Source of the DNA: Ceratopteris richardii
Lineage: Eukaryota; Streptophyta; Polypodiopsida; Polypodiales; Pteridaceae
Reading direction: 5' to 3'
DNA length: 64,000 nucleotides
NCBI GenBank assembly: GCA_020310875.1
Contig: CM035437.1
Coordinates: 46,683,556-46,747,555, forward strand
The translations under genes and the position numbers were made by a program. The notes under the pieces are model-generated. The model was given only the letters and a program-made list of their open reading frames with translations, had not been told where the DNA came from and searched no databases. Positions 45,550 to 61,657 of this stretch are shown piece by piece (the stretch's first letter is position 1; every line of letters begins with the position of its first letter).

Positions 45550-46400
45550 GTGGTGGATACTAACCAATCAACAATCAAAACTCTGATGCATGGATTTTGT
45601 GCCTTATAAGGCAATATTTCTCATAATCTACTCTATGGTTGGGCCCACTTTCCTCATAACTGATCAAGTGTCTTCTATCTTGGTTCCAAGTGTGCTTGAA
45701 ATCACAAAAGCTTTTGGATAATAGCTTCATAGATTTATAAATATGTTCTTTCTTAACACTTATAATAACAAAACATAGGGAACCATATTGAATCATGTTG
45801 GTTGATGCCAACAATGCATTTCTATTCATTATTGATAGTTCAATGGGGCCTCATCATATTCCATGATTTCCACAAAGAGCATACCAAATCGGATCCCTTG
45901 GGACACTCAGAATCAGAGAGAACAAGAAAGTCAAGCAATCAAGGCCTTTCCATCTATGGGTTCCTAAGAGGAACATATGATTATAGTTCTTAAATCTATG
46001 TTTGGCCCATGACTCATTATCATTAAACCAAGATTTGATCATCCATTTCAACACAAGCTTATTAGCCATGGCCTCCACTAGAATGGATTTCCCACTTTAT
46101 TGTAGGCACCCACCTCCTATTTGAATTCCAAAGGAAGTTCTTACTTACTCTTTCAATCTTTCAGGGCTCATTCTTATTTATTCTTTCATAGGTAAAAAAA
46201 CTATAGATGATAGAGGAAATGAGGACAATTTTGATCACCATATCTTTCTCAAACACATTAGGCTGCATTTTCTTCTAGTATATTTGGAACCAAATCTCAA
46301 TGTTTTCTCGTAGTAACCCTGAACACCAATGAAATTCCTAAAAAGCAAAAGGTTTGGCCATGGAAATGGAAGTGATCCATTACTTGAATGTTCACGTACC
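45550..46400 (-). pseudogene. Probable LINE (L1-type) reverse transcriptase C-terminal remnant
   Basis: Minus-strand frames read FLWNSNRRWVPTIKW near 46100 and MANKLVLKWMIKSWFNDNES then WAKHRFKNY at about 45990-46075. This arrangement (RxFLW, a conserved W region, then ALxxKWxWR-like text) is typical of the region after the RT domain of plant L1 elements. Every frame is interrupted. No endonuclease, core RT motif or poly-A tail was identified, so the call rests on the spacing of these motifs. Confidence 0.4.
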
Positions 46401-47030
46401 ACAAGATGTACTATAGAAAAATTATTTGCTTAGAACAATATAAAATATAAACTAAGGTAGACCAAAAGCTGATGCTATCTGATTTATATCAAGAAGCACC
46501 ACTTAGAACCATGTCATATCGCATAGTTTAGTATTGAACAAACATGTACAAATAAAGGCCCGAGTGTCAAAAAAAAAAATGAGACAGTGGCCCAAAATGA
46601 GGTCCACGACTTGGAAGGATGGGTGAATTTAAGTACTTGTTACATCATAGAAGATGTAATGGATTGCTTTGATCCATTACTATTCAAATGTATCTCTTTC
46701 CAACTTCAAAAATATAACTCTTTAAGTCATGGAATTGGAAACAACAATATCTATTAAAAATGTTTCAATGGTGATCAAAATCATTAAGCATGTCTCAAAG
46801 TCTTCAAAGAAGAAGAGGTTTTAGAGAAGTCTTCACCAAGTACAAAGTTCCATAAAGATTGCTCTTTTCTTGATATTTAGATATCAATGGTAATACTTAT
46901 AAAGGCAACGGTTTCCTTAGCAAGTTCAAGGTGCTTAGGAATTTTCAATATTCCATCTTTAGCTTCCAAGATGATCTTTCTCAGGACAAAAATTTGAGAT
47001 GGAAACATCCTATTAAAATAATGGTGAATT
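46400..47030. other. No recognised gene
   Basis: AT-rich intergenic DNA leading into a microsatellite. Confidence 0.5.
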
Positions 47031-47034
47031 TAGT

Positions 47035-47179
47035 GGTCTATATGTATGTTTCTGTGTGCATGTGTATGTTTGTATATATGTATATATGTATGTGTATATG
47101 CATATATGTGACTACATACATATGTATGAATGTATGTATGTATGTATGTATGCATATATGTATGCATATATGTTTGCAC

Positions 47180-47214
<35 letters not shown>

Positions 47215-47276
47215 TGTATCTATGTATGTATGTATCTATGTATCTATGTATCTATGTATCTATGTATGTATGTATC

Positions 47277-47310
<34 letters not shown>

Positions 47311-47680
47311 TGAAGGTATGTATGTATGTATGTATGTATGTATGTATGTATGTAGGTATGTATGTATAGATGTATGTATAAGTGTATGTATATATGTATG
47401 CATATATGTATGCATGTATGTATGTATGTATGCATGTATGCACATATGTATGTATGTACATATGTATGTATGTACATATGTATGTATGTACATATGTATG
47501 TATGTACATATGTATGTATGTACATATGTATGTATGTACATATGTATGTATGTACATATGTATGTATGGATGTATGCATGTATGCACATATGTATGTATG
47601 TACATATGTACGTACGTACGTACGTATGTATGTATGTATGCATGTACGTACGTATGTATGTATGTATACATGCATTCATG
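47035..47680. repeat. (TATG)n-based microsatellite with higher-order units
   Basis: About 645 bp of TATG repeats with TATC, CATA and TACG variants. Between about 47446 and 47570 a 16-bp unit (ACATATGTATGTATGT) recurs. All long frames here are Tyr/Cys/Met/Val strings and not genes. Confidence 0.95.
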
Positions 47681-47699
47681 TTTCTCTATGTGTGTATTA

Positions 47700-48234
47700 A
47701 GAATTTATAAGATGGATGTTTCCTAGATGAAGCGTCAGTTTATTTAAGACTTCAACCAAGTAATAATTTTACTTTTACTCTAAATGTCAAGTACGGCGTG
47801 ATCTACCATTATTTAGCAAAGTCTTCACATCTTATTTTGTTATTATACTAAAGAAGATATGACAAAAGAGACATATGAACATGCACACACAAACATAAAT
47901 CTGGGATTTATCAATCGAACGAACGTTTTGGGAATTTAAGGCAAGAAAGATTATCAAACGTGTTATTAATAAGTTAAAATCATTTCATTCTCATAACTCA
48001 ATATTTTGTGCCTAAGCTTAATGGAAGTATATGTTGGTAAAAGGTCGAATATATTCGATTCCTAAATTACTCGAGGTCAGAATTGCTAGATAGGATAGAA
48101 GTGCAAAGTCATTTACTAGGACACGTGCAAGAAAACAGCATGTATAAAGATGATAGTGGTAGTAGTTGGAGACTTGATGTGTAAGGGAACAAACAATATG
48201 AACTATTTATTAGGTCCGATATAAGATCCATGAA
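47700..48234. other. No recognised feature
   Basis: Unique-looking sequence with slightly higher GC. No motif I can support. Confidence 0.4.
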
Positions 48235-48478
48235 CTAGTGATATCTCGGCCAACGTTGCACTGCAAAGGTGAAAGGAGATCTCCAGTACGATAACCATTT
48301 CCTAATCACTCGATCTCTTTCCACTGTATCTACAATCTCTGGTGAGCTATCCCTTTCTTCTTTTCTCATAGAAAAGAGCAGTACACGCAAGCATTGATGT
48401 TTACCTTCTTTATCTTCTGTCATCGAATATACATTAGCATGCCATAGCTGGACGCCGAAGAGAAGCATGAGCGCTATT
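48235..48478 (-). CDS. Possible 3' exon of an unrecognised gene
   Basis: After a long T-run and TTATACAG acceptor on the minus strand, the frame reads IALMLLFGVQLWHANVYSMT, EERDSSPEIVDTVERDRVIR and KWLSYWRSPFTFAVQRWPRY to a TAG. Composition is unlike the transposon pseudogenes. A GTAAAC within it (after TEDKE) could instead be a donor. No matching upstream exon was fixed, so the gene is unproven. Confidence 0.3.
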
Positions 48479-48797
48479 CTGTATAACTCGAAGGAATTTA
48501 TATCAGGAAAAAAAAAAAAATCTATCTGGAAAGAGATGTAATATGAATGTCGAAAACAGAAATGAGAATTTAAAAGATTCTTGAAAAATATTACACTAAT
48601 ACTTTTCAAATGTATTGGAGTTCACTTAACGATAAGGCGAGTGCAGATATGCCTCACTCCTGATGAATTGATTACTTGCTTTGCTTTTGAAAATGCTGTT
48701 AATACAAAAATATGTCAATAACCGAGTTACTCTATTTCTCATTTACGTTAACAGATGTGCTTAATTAAGAAATGCTGCGAGTACAGGCGAGTCACAA

Positions 48798-48944
48798 TCA
48801 GGAATTTTCATTACCAGCAGTATTATTTCCGTTGGCGCTGTTGTTGATAATATCGGACGTATTGTTGTTTTTCTTTAGCACATTGTAGCTTTCAGCTGCA
48901 AGTGTGAATGATCCATTACTTGCTTGAGAAATTCTCTCTATTTC
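48798..48944 (-). CDS. Possible terminal exon of an unrecognised gene
   Basis: TATATCAG acceptor, then EIERISQASNGSFTLAAESY and an Asn-rich tail (KKNNNTSDIINNSANGNN) ending in TGA at 48798. 48 residues. The tail is low-complexity and may be a disordered C-terminus. It cannot join the 48478 exon because it ends in a stop. Confidence 0.3.
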   Translation of the reverse strand, partial: EIERISQASNGSFTLAAESYNVLKKNNNTSDIINNSANGNNTAGNENS

Positions 48945-50018
48945 CTGATATAGATATTCATATGTGAATATTAGATGAGCGCAAATAAATATTATAGCCT
49001 GTGGGAACATTTAGAAAGGAATTTTCCATTGAATCCATAGCCTTTCCTATTCTTGGTCGTGCGAATGTCAACCTTTCTTTCAGATTAGCACATGGACAAG
49101 ATTCAGAGATTTGATGTTTATATTGAATTTCCTAAAATCGGTAGATACTCTTACAGAAATGAAGAAAATGGATCTCTGAACCTCTGGAGTGATGCTGGTA
49201 TTTGCTGTCTTTCTCTTCCTTTCAGGAATTAAACGAAGTTTGCAAGAATATTAAGACAACCAATAGGGAGAATCTAAGTGAAGGGATCAGATCATGCATT
49301 AGATATTGTTTGGTGGAGGTGAGACACTTGATTATTGATGTAATATACAATACTTTCTGCTACATTTAGAAAAGAAATAGGCAAATGAGTCTATGTTCAA
49401 TGCGAGCTTTAAATTCAGAATAAGGATGCATTTTCCATTGTTCACTATGAGTGAGAGTGTTCATATATCTGTGAAGATTCCAGGGAATGCAGATGGAAAA
49501 AATAAATGAACAAAAACCACAGTTTAGGGCGTTTGATTTTCAGATTTTCCATTGTTGCTAGTGGGATGCGACTTTCAGTAATCATCTCCTTAGATGCGAT
49601 GAATCACAAGTGTCAATCGATTCCTTCTCTGATATCACGAGATGCTATTAGCTTCTGGTTAATGCCAGACAATTCATTCTGGGAAAAGCACTAAGGCGAT
49701 GGTGATTATTCTTACCCAGATTCTGTTCTTATCCTCCGTCCTTATATGCATTCGCAGTATTGATCGTGATTTTTGCACATACACCGTCGACATGCTTAAT
49801 CAAGCTAGGGTTTCTGAGGCCCTGGTTTTAGATTCTTTGATGATGTTCAATGGAAGCATCGTCCGTCGCCAATTAAATAATAGACACCTCTACCTAAAAA
49901 AGTATAAATTATACGCAGTCCGAATTCGCGTAGGGCATGCGAGCATTCTCATACAGAAAAGTTGAAAGTGCTTTTCTGTTTTTCTTAAGCATTCTTCAAC
50001 CATCATCCGAGAAGGAAA

Positions 50019-50690
50019 GCTTTTAACTGATGCAGAAGCACTTATAACGAGAACCACTTGCACAGTACAGAAAGAAAAAGCTCATCTTGCAAAGAGTGGG
50101 CCATTTCGGAGGAGACACAGAAGAATAAGACAAGCAGACCTTCACGATTTGAGCTTCATGAATCCCTGGAGCAAGGACTGCAAGGAAACATGAATATTTG
50201 ATCAAAGCAATACGTAAATAATTTGAAAATTCAACCAGTATGTGCAAGCGCTGCTACTTGATCTATAGGACCCGCAACAATGATTAAAATAACGCCCAAT
50301 GATTAAGAACAGCATATTAGTTTACAAGATGTTTCCCTGATCAAAGTCGCTCTATGACATGATTTATGCTACAGTAAAATGACTCAATCAGCCCCACTAC
50401 TTAACAACAGCATACTAATTTCCAAAAATTATCTCTGATCGACGTCTATTTTACCTTCCTGCACAAAATACAAAATCGTACGCAATTGTAGATTTTGATG
50501 TTTTTCAATGTCGGTAAGGAGAACCACTTTCACGATAGAGAAAGCAAAGTTCATGTTGCTGTAAGTGGGCCTATTCACAAGAGACATGGGGAAAATAAAA
50601 AAAAAAGCAGACCTACACGGTTCTTACTCCAGAGATTATGGAGTGCGTGTGATGATCCTTTCGTGATAACTACGTAAACGGTTGATAATT
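50019..50690. repeat. Two diverged local duplicate blocks
   Basis: 50050-50222 and 50517-50690 share GAGAACCACTT(G/T)CAC, AAAGTGGGC/GAGTGGGCC and AAGCAGACCT. A second pair, about 50301-50354 and 50401-50452, shares AACAGCATA(T/C)TA. They appear to be old local duplications of intergenic DNA. Confidence 0.5.
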
Positions 50691-51387
50691 CCTCATCACG
50701 TGATCGATTGATAATTGCTTCAATCCATACGAGAACAAAAAACTGTAAACAAAAGAAATTGTTAATCAAAGATTGTTGCCAAATTTTCATTAAAAACTGT
50801 TACAAAATTTCTAACGGAAAACTGTTACAGAAATCTACAACATTGTTAATAAAAATGTACCCACATATGACAGCCTTCAAACCGAATTTACTGAAATAAA
50901 CCGTGAATCTTGAAACCGTACAATTCGTTAAAGAAAAGAAGGATATTCCATTCGTATTCATGCAGTGCATCTGCATGACTAAAAGTGGGCGCACTTCTTT
51001 GTGGTTTTCCAATAAAACGTAGATTCAAAGACCTTTAAAAAAGATTGGGGAGATTACTTACAAAACTGTAACAACAGATCTCAAATATTCTTCCGTTACA
51101 GACTTCAATCAAAACATTCTATGTGTATAAGTAATAACAAAGCCCAGAAAAGAATCAGTGGTCTTCCTTTTTGAGACACTATATAATGGTGGAGGGTCCT
51201 CTGCAGTATACTTGGATCTCTTCTGTTGGCAATGAACTTCTCCATAGCCAAGATACCTATCTAGACCAGTCTTGTCATGGGTTGTGCTTCCCACCCCATA
51301 CTGGATTACTGGGAATCACATGCCACATTATTTCACAAAAGGGAAATCGGGAAAAGTTCTTATAAATCGATTCTCACTGCCAAGACG

Positions 51388-51397
51388 TATATAAATA
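51388..51397 (+). promoter_or_regulatory. TATA box of the SWEET gene
   Basis: TATATAAATA, about 112 bp before the start codon. Transcription would begin near 51420-51428. Confidence 0.65.
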
Positions 51398-51444
51398 ATC
51401 CTCAGCAGTGATCATCATCAAGCTTCAAGTTATTCAGCATATCC

Positions 51445-51468
51445 ATGTCCTCTGTTGAATCTTCTTGA
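51445..51468 (+). promoter_or_regulatory. Upstream ORF in the SWEET leader
   Basis: ATG followed by six codons and TGA (MSSVESS), 31 nt before the main ATG. If the start site is as predicted, ribosomes would meet it first. Confidence 0.5.
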
Positions 51469-51499
51469 AGTATAGGAATCGTCTCTGAAGGAAATCATA

Positions 51500-54648
<3,149 letters not shown>

Positions 54649-56280
54649 CCAAGATAACTCAACGGATAACTAATGCACTGATATATACACCCTCCTGATT
54701 GTTCTCATATTAAGTGTACTTAAAGTGAATATTACAATTTCATTGTGCCTAGGATCACAACTAACATGGGTAATATTCATACCTTGATTGAGCATTGCAA
54801 TAAAGTTTCGCATGCTCATTCTAAGTCGGTTGGTATGAAAGAAGGTATCTGTTGTATGATACTTACTGTTGGTTCTCCTTTCCAAGTTGATGTTGGACCC
54901 CCAAAAGTGGTCGTTCCGTTATATCATTGCAGATAAAGTGTGATTTTCACTTGAACTGTGTTGTCTCTTATGAGAATGGATTTCTTTGTACACATGAAAC
55001 CAAAATCAGATCTTGTTATTTGGTGAAAACTTCACATCCATTGACCTTTTCTCGTCCAAAGAAATTATTTGAATGTAAACGAATATTTATTATGAAATCA
55101 ATATGATGTTTTCTAATAAAATTGCAGTATTGTGCAAGATTTGAAAATTTAAAGCTCTTCTATGTGTAAGAGGAGACATTTACCTTGCCCTCATTCACTG
55201 AATCGCAATCCTTAAATCTATGAGTAATATTGTTCCTTGTGATAGACTAACAATTCATTAGGAAAAATATTTAATTGAGGTGCAAAAATTATAATCATGC
55301 ATTTTGTCATTGGAATTAAAAAGACTATCACATTCGTAGGCATCTTTCTGAACTTGAAAAGAAAGACCTCAAAGTGTTACGGAAGCTAGCAGAAGCTCCT
55401 CAACATTGATTTCGAGCTCCATGTTAAGATGATGATGACACCATTCATAGAGATATGCATAATCCCAAAAACCCCCTTGCCATGCACATATCCCATTTTA
55501 AGAGTCAAGCATAGGTTGTAATTAGATGTAATGGAAGGCTTCTTGTCAAGCATCACGTGAAAATGAACATTCACTTAAATGGTCATATTTTTCTATTTTT
55601 CTCCAGAAAATCATGCATATCATAGTTTAGAACAAAACTAATAAATAAGCCGTAAACATTACATTTGCGAAAATCCACAAATGCATCACATGCATTATTG
55701 TGAAAGCCAATAATTATCATGAATAAAAAGATTTCCTACATAATAGAGCTTGAAAATTAGAGAAATAGCCCCGAGGCTCTCTTAATCACCTTAGAAACAA
55801 CTTCTCTATAGGTGAGGGGCTTGGATTCTTATAGTGTTTTCCTCATGCACCACTTTAAATGAAGTTTGAAAAAACAAAAAAAAAGAACAAAAAACCACAT
55901 CCATTTTCTAGATTTTCTCTTGTGGATTTTATTAGAAATGATTTTCCTGAATGCATACTTACAATCATGTTTACAAAGTTTAAAGCCATAAATTTTGTGC
56001 AAACAAAATTGTGTTTGGCTTACTAAAATTGTATATAGTGGTGATTGTAACATTTGGACAAGATCTCATGTACATGGTTTCAGATCTATATGGAAATTTT
56101 ACGTAGACTTGCTCTCCCAACTAAAAGTTGCGATCTCTTCCTTGAGGATCATCAAAGATTGTAGATCTACCTTTAGCTTTCCTGATTGTGTCCCTGGCAA
56201 TTTAAAGAATATTTTACAACACAAAGAGATGAGCAGACAGACCTATCGCCATGGTAAGCACATTTCAGCAACACTATAAC
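54649..56280. other. SWEET 3' region and intergenic DNA
   Basis: An AATAAA at 54801-54806 is a candidate poly-A signal, giving a 3' untranslated region of about 170 nt. Beyond it the sequence is AT-rich with no family-level frames. Confidence 0.4.
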
Positions 56281-56858
56281 CATCATCGATTAGGTAGCCT
56301 CTTCGTCAGCATACCCTTGAGCAGTCAGCTCAAGACCCCATTTCTTGCACCATGCTTCTTCCAATGCATTTCCCAAGTACACATGCATAGGGCTGCATTA
56401 CAAGGTCATGCACAAGGCACATATTTTGATCAACCCATGTACGAATGCACTTACCCATCCTCTAGTATGGGTTATAAGTACTTGGAATGAAAACTATGAA
56501 AGCCATCTTTGAAAGAACTAGAGGACATCAAGGTGACAACAGTAAAATTAAGGAAGTTGTCCACCATCGAGAGATGCTCATACTCAACATTGACGGCCTC
56601 TCTTGAGTAGCTAGCAATTTTTGAAAGCTCACATAAACACCATCAAGTTGGAATACAAAGAAGAAGTACATACAAAGGGCCTACAGCCTACAAAGGGCTA
56701 GCAGTGACAAAATGAAGAACCAGACAACTGATCAAGCTACATTTGGAAGATGGACCGCTCTTGTTGGTATATGATGGACACTACCTCTCCAAGCACTACA
56801 TGGAACAACCACTACAACAAGGGTCTGTCAAGGATGACAGACTCTAGAGGGGGGGGAG
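56281..56858 (+). mobile_element. 3' internal end of another plus-strand LTR element
   Basis: Non-coding stretch ending in GTCAAGGATGACAGACTC and AGAGGGGGGGGAG, then TGTTGACACCC. The layout matches the fragment before 32334, suggesting one family. No pol domain was seen, so the element is 5'-truncated or its coding part is unrecognisable. Confidence 0.5.
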
Positions 56859-57540
56859 TGTTGACACCCAAGGTCAAGCACAAGGCATGGAACTGCATCA
56901 AACAAGTGAACACATAAGAAGAGGGAGCATGTAGGGAGCTCTAAGGAGCACATGTCAAATTTTTAGAAGAAATCCCTACAAAAATAGTGAATTTTATCAC
57001 TAAAAACCATTATAAATACCGTTTTTTATTTTTCGAGCTCCATTTTGTTCAATTCGAGGAGTCCTCAAGCTTGAGGATTATTAGAAGTATCATCGTACCA
57101 ATTTTCAAAATTTTTAGACTCCGTTTGGACCCTCAAATAAGCCTTGGAACCTAATTTTTAACTAGGCCGGACACTAGGTCTGGACAAGGCCAAAACTACT
57201 CAAAAAACTATAAAAAGGGCTTGAGAGCTCATTTTGGGGTTAACTTGTTAGAGATTTGATCTCTTGTAAGAGATTTCTTTTGTAATCCAAGTTCTTCCAT
57301 TGTTCCACTCTTTGCTCTTACCTTGTGCGTGTATGTGTGTGCATGCTTGTGTGCTTTCACTCATGCATGTGTGCCTTCACTTGCTCACGGTCTTCATATT
57401 GATCCCCACATCTCCATGGATTGACATTTATGAGGTGAATCTCCTCACGTTGGTACTTACCATTGTGCTAGAGTGACAGTGGGGAGCCTAGCTAGGTCTT
57501 TGTGCATGTAAGGGTTCTTTGGGTACCCACATGCATAATT
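56859..57540 (+). repeat. LTR of the second fragmentary element
   Basis: TGTTGACACCC start, TATAAAAAG TATA box at 57209-57217, then TTTTGTAATCC-type leader sequence. The right edge is not fixed because there is no second copy in the window. Confidence 0.45.
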
Positions 57541-57851
57541 GTTCTTGTTGAGCTGCAACTAATTTCTTAGGCACCCAAATTTGTACGTCATTGTGGTCAG
57601 CCTTCATCGATTGCTTTGGTACCCTTATTTGTTGGAGACCTTGTGGTTGAGCTCATCATGGTTTCTTGGTGCTTCTTTTGGCATGATTGGCCTGCTTGGA
57701 TGGAAACTATTGTGGCAAAGGTGGTGGTTGCTCTCCTTTTCGAACCCAGACCTGCTTCCTGCCTACAGCTTGTTTCTTCTTGAATTATGTCTGTCTATTC
57801 GATATAGCATATGTCTTTTTTGCTTGCCTCTCTGGTCGAGTTATGCTTGCA

Positions 57852-58492
57852 TTAGTCTTTGAAAAAGAAGAGAGGTATGCTAACCTTTGAGCTTGTGCTT
57901 CCATAACTGAGTCCTTTTGCTGGGGGGTTAATGGGACCTACAAATTCGATACCCCACTTCGAGAATGCACATCCTTCCATCAAAGGCCTCAAAGGCATCT
58001 CATCTTTTCTTATCGGATATTGTGCACGTTGGCATGTGTCGCATTCTTCACATAGGTATGTGCATCCATCTGAAGAGTGGGCCACCAAAGTCCTGAGAAT
58101 AGAATGGTCTTGATTACTCTGTCAAGGCCGAAGTGTCCACTAGCGACACCATTGTGTGCAGTTTCTAATATTTTCAAATAATCTGATTCATGAATGCACA
58201 ATCTTAGGTAACCAGCTTTTCCTCTTCGGTATAGGTTTTCTCCAACTAAGGCATAGTCTTGAGCCTCTTTCTTCATGCTTCTTCTTCTTTGCAAACTAGC
58301 TTTGTTTGGTAGTGTTCCTGATTTCATAAATTCTACCAATGGAGCACTCCAATATGGGATTAATGACACGAGATAAAGGTTAGCATGCTCCATTGGGGAT
58401 AACTTTTTGCACACTAGACAATTCTTAATCCACTCATGTGTTTCTTTGTCCATGCTAGGCCAATACACTCCTAAACGTTTTAGATTTTGCAA
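57852..58492 (-). pseudogene. Gypsy integrase, truncated
   Basis: Two frames. 58010-58492 has LRLCIHESDYLKILETAHNG and GHFGLDRVIKTILFSGLWWP (H2C2 zinc domain), with changed text where YVKNCDTCQ is expected. 57852-58088 has CEECDTCQRAQYPIRKDEMP and KWGIEFVGPINPP, reaching the first catalytic Asp region. The rest of the core is missing because unrelated sequence follows. Confidence 0.8.
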
Positions 58493-58676
58493 TGTTCATT
58501 GTTTAGAATAGTGATTTCCTAGTAATCCTTCATAGGCTTGTTGCAACCAACTACTATGTTCATCGTCTTTGACACAACAAGCTAATATACCCTTTGTATC
58601 TTGTTTGTACATGCTTCCTACCAATATTTAATATCTTTTTGATTTTACAATTTCTTCTCTGTTTGTTTTTACATTC

Positions 58677-59925
58677 TTATTTGTGGGTCCGAAGGTCAAG
58701 ACAAGTACCAACTTGTTTGACAACTTCTAAATTGAACACATAAGCATTGGGCAATTCATCAGAAACTCCTTGCGGTGACTCCCCTGAAGTGATGCGAGAA
58801 AGATAGTTTGCCCTGAGGTGGGTTCTACCTTTCCTCACAACCACTTCAAAGTCATATTCCATTAGTAAGAGAACCCATTTTTCTAAGCGTTCTCTATTGC
58901 AAGGTTTATTGACCAAATATAATAAAGCTTGATGATCAATAAAAAAGACTTGAACTTGTTGGCCAATAGATAGTGTTTAATCTTCTTCACCACATATACC
59001 ATGCCTAAACCTTCTTGCTCAGTTGTGGTATAGTTTCGTTTAGGAGTGTTCAATTGCCTGCTAGCATATGCTATATGCAAATCTAAATTTCCTTCACCTT
59101 TGGTTGTGACAACACACATCCTATTGCATAATTGGTTGCATCCACCTGGACATGGAATGGCTTATTCCAATCAGGAGTGGTCAATATTGGTGCTGTGCAA
59201 AAACATCTTTTCAGTTCATTGAAGGAATTTTTGCATTCATCATTGCACTCAAAGTTTGTTAGCAAGGCATAAAGAGGTTTGGCTATGATTGCATACATGT
59301 GGATGAACCTACGATAATATCCACAATGGCCCATAAAGGCTTGTACCTCTTTAACATTTTTTGGCCTCGGTAGCTCTGGTATGGCTCTTACTTTGTCCTC
59401 ATCTATTGATATTCCATTCTTAGAAATAATGTGACCTAAGATTTTATCTTGGCATACCATGAACACACACTTCTCTGAGTTCAGACACACTCGATATTCT
59501 CTACACTTGCTGAAGATCTCTCTGAGCTCAGGGATTTGGTATCTTCTTTCATGGGAATGAGCACATAAATCATCCACATATACTTCTAAGCTCTTTCGCA
59601 AGAACTCTTTGAAGACATGACACATGAGCCTTTGGAATGGTGTAGGTGCATTGGTGAGCCCAAATGGTATCACGCAGATTGCAAAGATTCCCCACTCTGT
59701 GGCAAAAGCTCTTTTGTGTTGATCTTCTGGGGCAATGGCTACTTGGTTGTAACCTAAAAATCCATCAAGGAAGCTATAAACTTCCTTGCTTGCAACACAC
59801 TCCAATAGATGTTCAGTGACTGGAAGCGGATAACTATCTGGAATTGTAGTAGCATTAACTTTTTTAAGGTTAATGCACACTCGCAACTTTCCATTCTTCT
59901 TAGGCACCACTACAATGGGGGACAC
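58677..59925 (-). pseudogene. Gypsy reverse transcriptase and RNase H
   Basis: 59083-59925 reads MSPIVVVPKKNGKLRVCINL, YPLPVTEHLL, FLDGFLGYNQVAIAPEDQHK, FGLTNAPTPFQRLM and the catalytic YVDD in LEVYVDDLCAHSHE, then the connection KVRAIPELPRPKNVKEVQAF. RNase H starts VQVDATNYAIGCVLSQ, shifts frame, and continues AYASRQLNTPKRNYTTTEQE and KWVLLLMEYDFEVVVRKGRT to 58677. The polymerase motif is whole, while RNase H is broken by at least two frameshifts. Confidence 0.9.
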
Positions 59926-59938
59926 CCATTCAATATGC

Positions 59939-60199
59939 TCAATTTCGTAGATAAATCTGCCTTTCTTCTTTTATTTTTGCAGCATAAGTGTCATTATACG
60001 TGTAGGGCTTTTGTTTGGTGGGTTTGGCATCAACAATCAAGTCTCTATAGTGCCATGCAAACACGTCCCTATATTCCCTTAATAGAGCTATAAGCATTAT
60101 TTCTTCTTCTGCACTTAGGTCGTCTCCTATGTACATATATCGCTCTTCGTTATCTTCAATGGTTACTAAATTTTGTTTTGGGATTTTCTTTATTATCAT
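59939..60199 (-). pseudogene. Gypsy reverse transcriptase N-terminal extension
   Basis: LREYRDVFAWHYRDLIVDAK is the segment that precedes RT in many plant gypsy elements. A frameshift near 59939 separates it from the catalytic frame. Confidence 0.75.
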
Positions 60200-60545
60200 A
60201 TGATTCTCCTATGATGGCCTCTCTTTTAGGCATTCATACCAAAATTTTTCGGTCTTCCACTTCTTATTTCTTGAAATGTTCTAGTACTTCGAACAATGAT
60301 TCCTCCTCTTCTTGTTTCACTACTTTTCATTTCTTTTTCTTTTGACCTTGTTCACTTCTTTTCTTCCAATTTACAGTTTTAATGCTAGTGAGAGGTTCTT
60401 CTTCTTTTTGGGTAAATACTCATATATCTTCTAGATAGTTCTTCTCTGAGTCAAAGCAAATATCCATTACATTGGACTCTAGATCACCGTCATTTTCTCC
60501 TTCTTCTATGACATCACTAAGGTCATACTCTTCTAACAAGGGCTA

Positions 60546-61001
60546 TCACATGAACACTGAAATATCATAACCCTCCTCATCACAATGAGGTGACCATTGT
60601 TCTTCATTAACAACAATGTCCATAGTAGCCAAGAGCTCTGCCCAACCATGAGGCTCAAATTCGTCATCTGGAAATATCATCGGTGTATAGGCTGGGTCTT
60701 TAGTTGGTCTTTCTCCTTGAGAAGTTCCTTCTTCTCTCGCTCTTAGGCATCTTTCCTCTTCTTTTGCAACCTTGCACAACCATAAATGAGTATCTTCATG
60801 CATCCAGGATGGGTCACGAGAAATTCCAAAATGCACAGAGATTGAATCTTCTTTTGCTTTGTGGATAGGATTCCACTGTAGGGGTGGTAGAGGTCTTTCA
60901 ACATGGCCATCGGCCATTTGAAGCTTCATTCTAGTTGGTTTGAACGTTGGTTTGCCCCATTGCTTCCACAATGGAACCACTGAGTCTTCATTTCTGACCA
61001 A
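60546..61001 (-). pseudogene. Gypsy region between gag and reverse transcriptase
   Basis: 151-residue frame (MVRNEDSVVPLWKQWGKPTF, SISVHFGISRDPSWMHEDTH). In position it should include the protease region, but no DTG/DSG motif was found. It ends in an acidic tail. Role unknown. Confidence 0.5.
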
Positions 61002-61657
61002 TATTGTGGGAGCTCTGATCTAAAGAGATTCAGATTCCCATGGGCTTGTGAATTGTGCAAACTCTTGTAAAGAATTAGATTCAAAATCGAATCTTTCATT
61101 TTATTGTTGCTCTAATTGGTCTCCGTAGATAGATGGAATGTCTTGGGGAAAATTGATCATGAAGTTCATCAATTTCAGGAATAGGAGGGGGATTATCCTT
61201 CTCCTTGGCCCATTTCTCCTCTTGTATTTCTCGCAAGAACTCTTGAGAGTATTGATGAATTGAAAGAGGTGTTCCATCGTCTATGGAATTAGGAATGTAA
61301 GCTTTTTTTGGTGGTGATCTTTGACTTTCAATAATTGGTTGAGCCTATGGAGGTAAAGAAACCTGGGGTTTGTTTACCAATTGCTCTAATCTTTCTAGTA
61401 AGCCTTGGAAATGCAAATCCGGTTTGACAAAGTTTCTCTGATTGAACGATCGACTGGTCTCAAGCATAGCCTGACCTAGCTCTACCATTTCAACATGCAC
61501 ATTTTTGTCCATTCAATCTCTAAATTTGCTCTAGGGTAACTCTTGTCTAAGTTTGCAGCTGTTGGCCCTTCTTGAACTCAAGCCTGGTAGGCCTTGAACA
61601 TCATGTCCAAGCCTTCTAGGGTTGGATCTGCCAGAACACACTCTGGTTGTGGTTTAT

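Noticed and set aside
47035-47700. Long overlapping frames on both strands rich in Tyr, Cys, Met, Val, His and Thr
   Set aside because: They are translations of the TATG microsatellite; all frames stay open because the repeat lacks stop codons in them.
48798-50247. A second, minus-strand SWEET gene next to the intact one
   Set aside because: The exon-like pieces there show none of the SWEET motifs.
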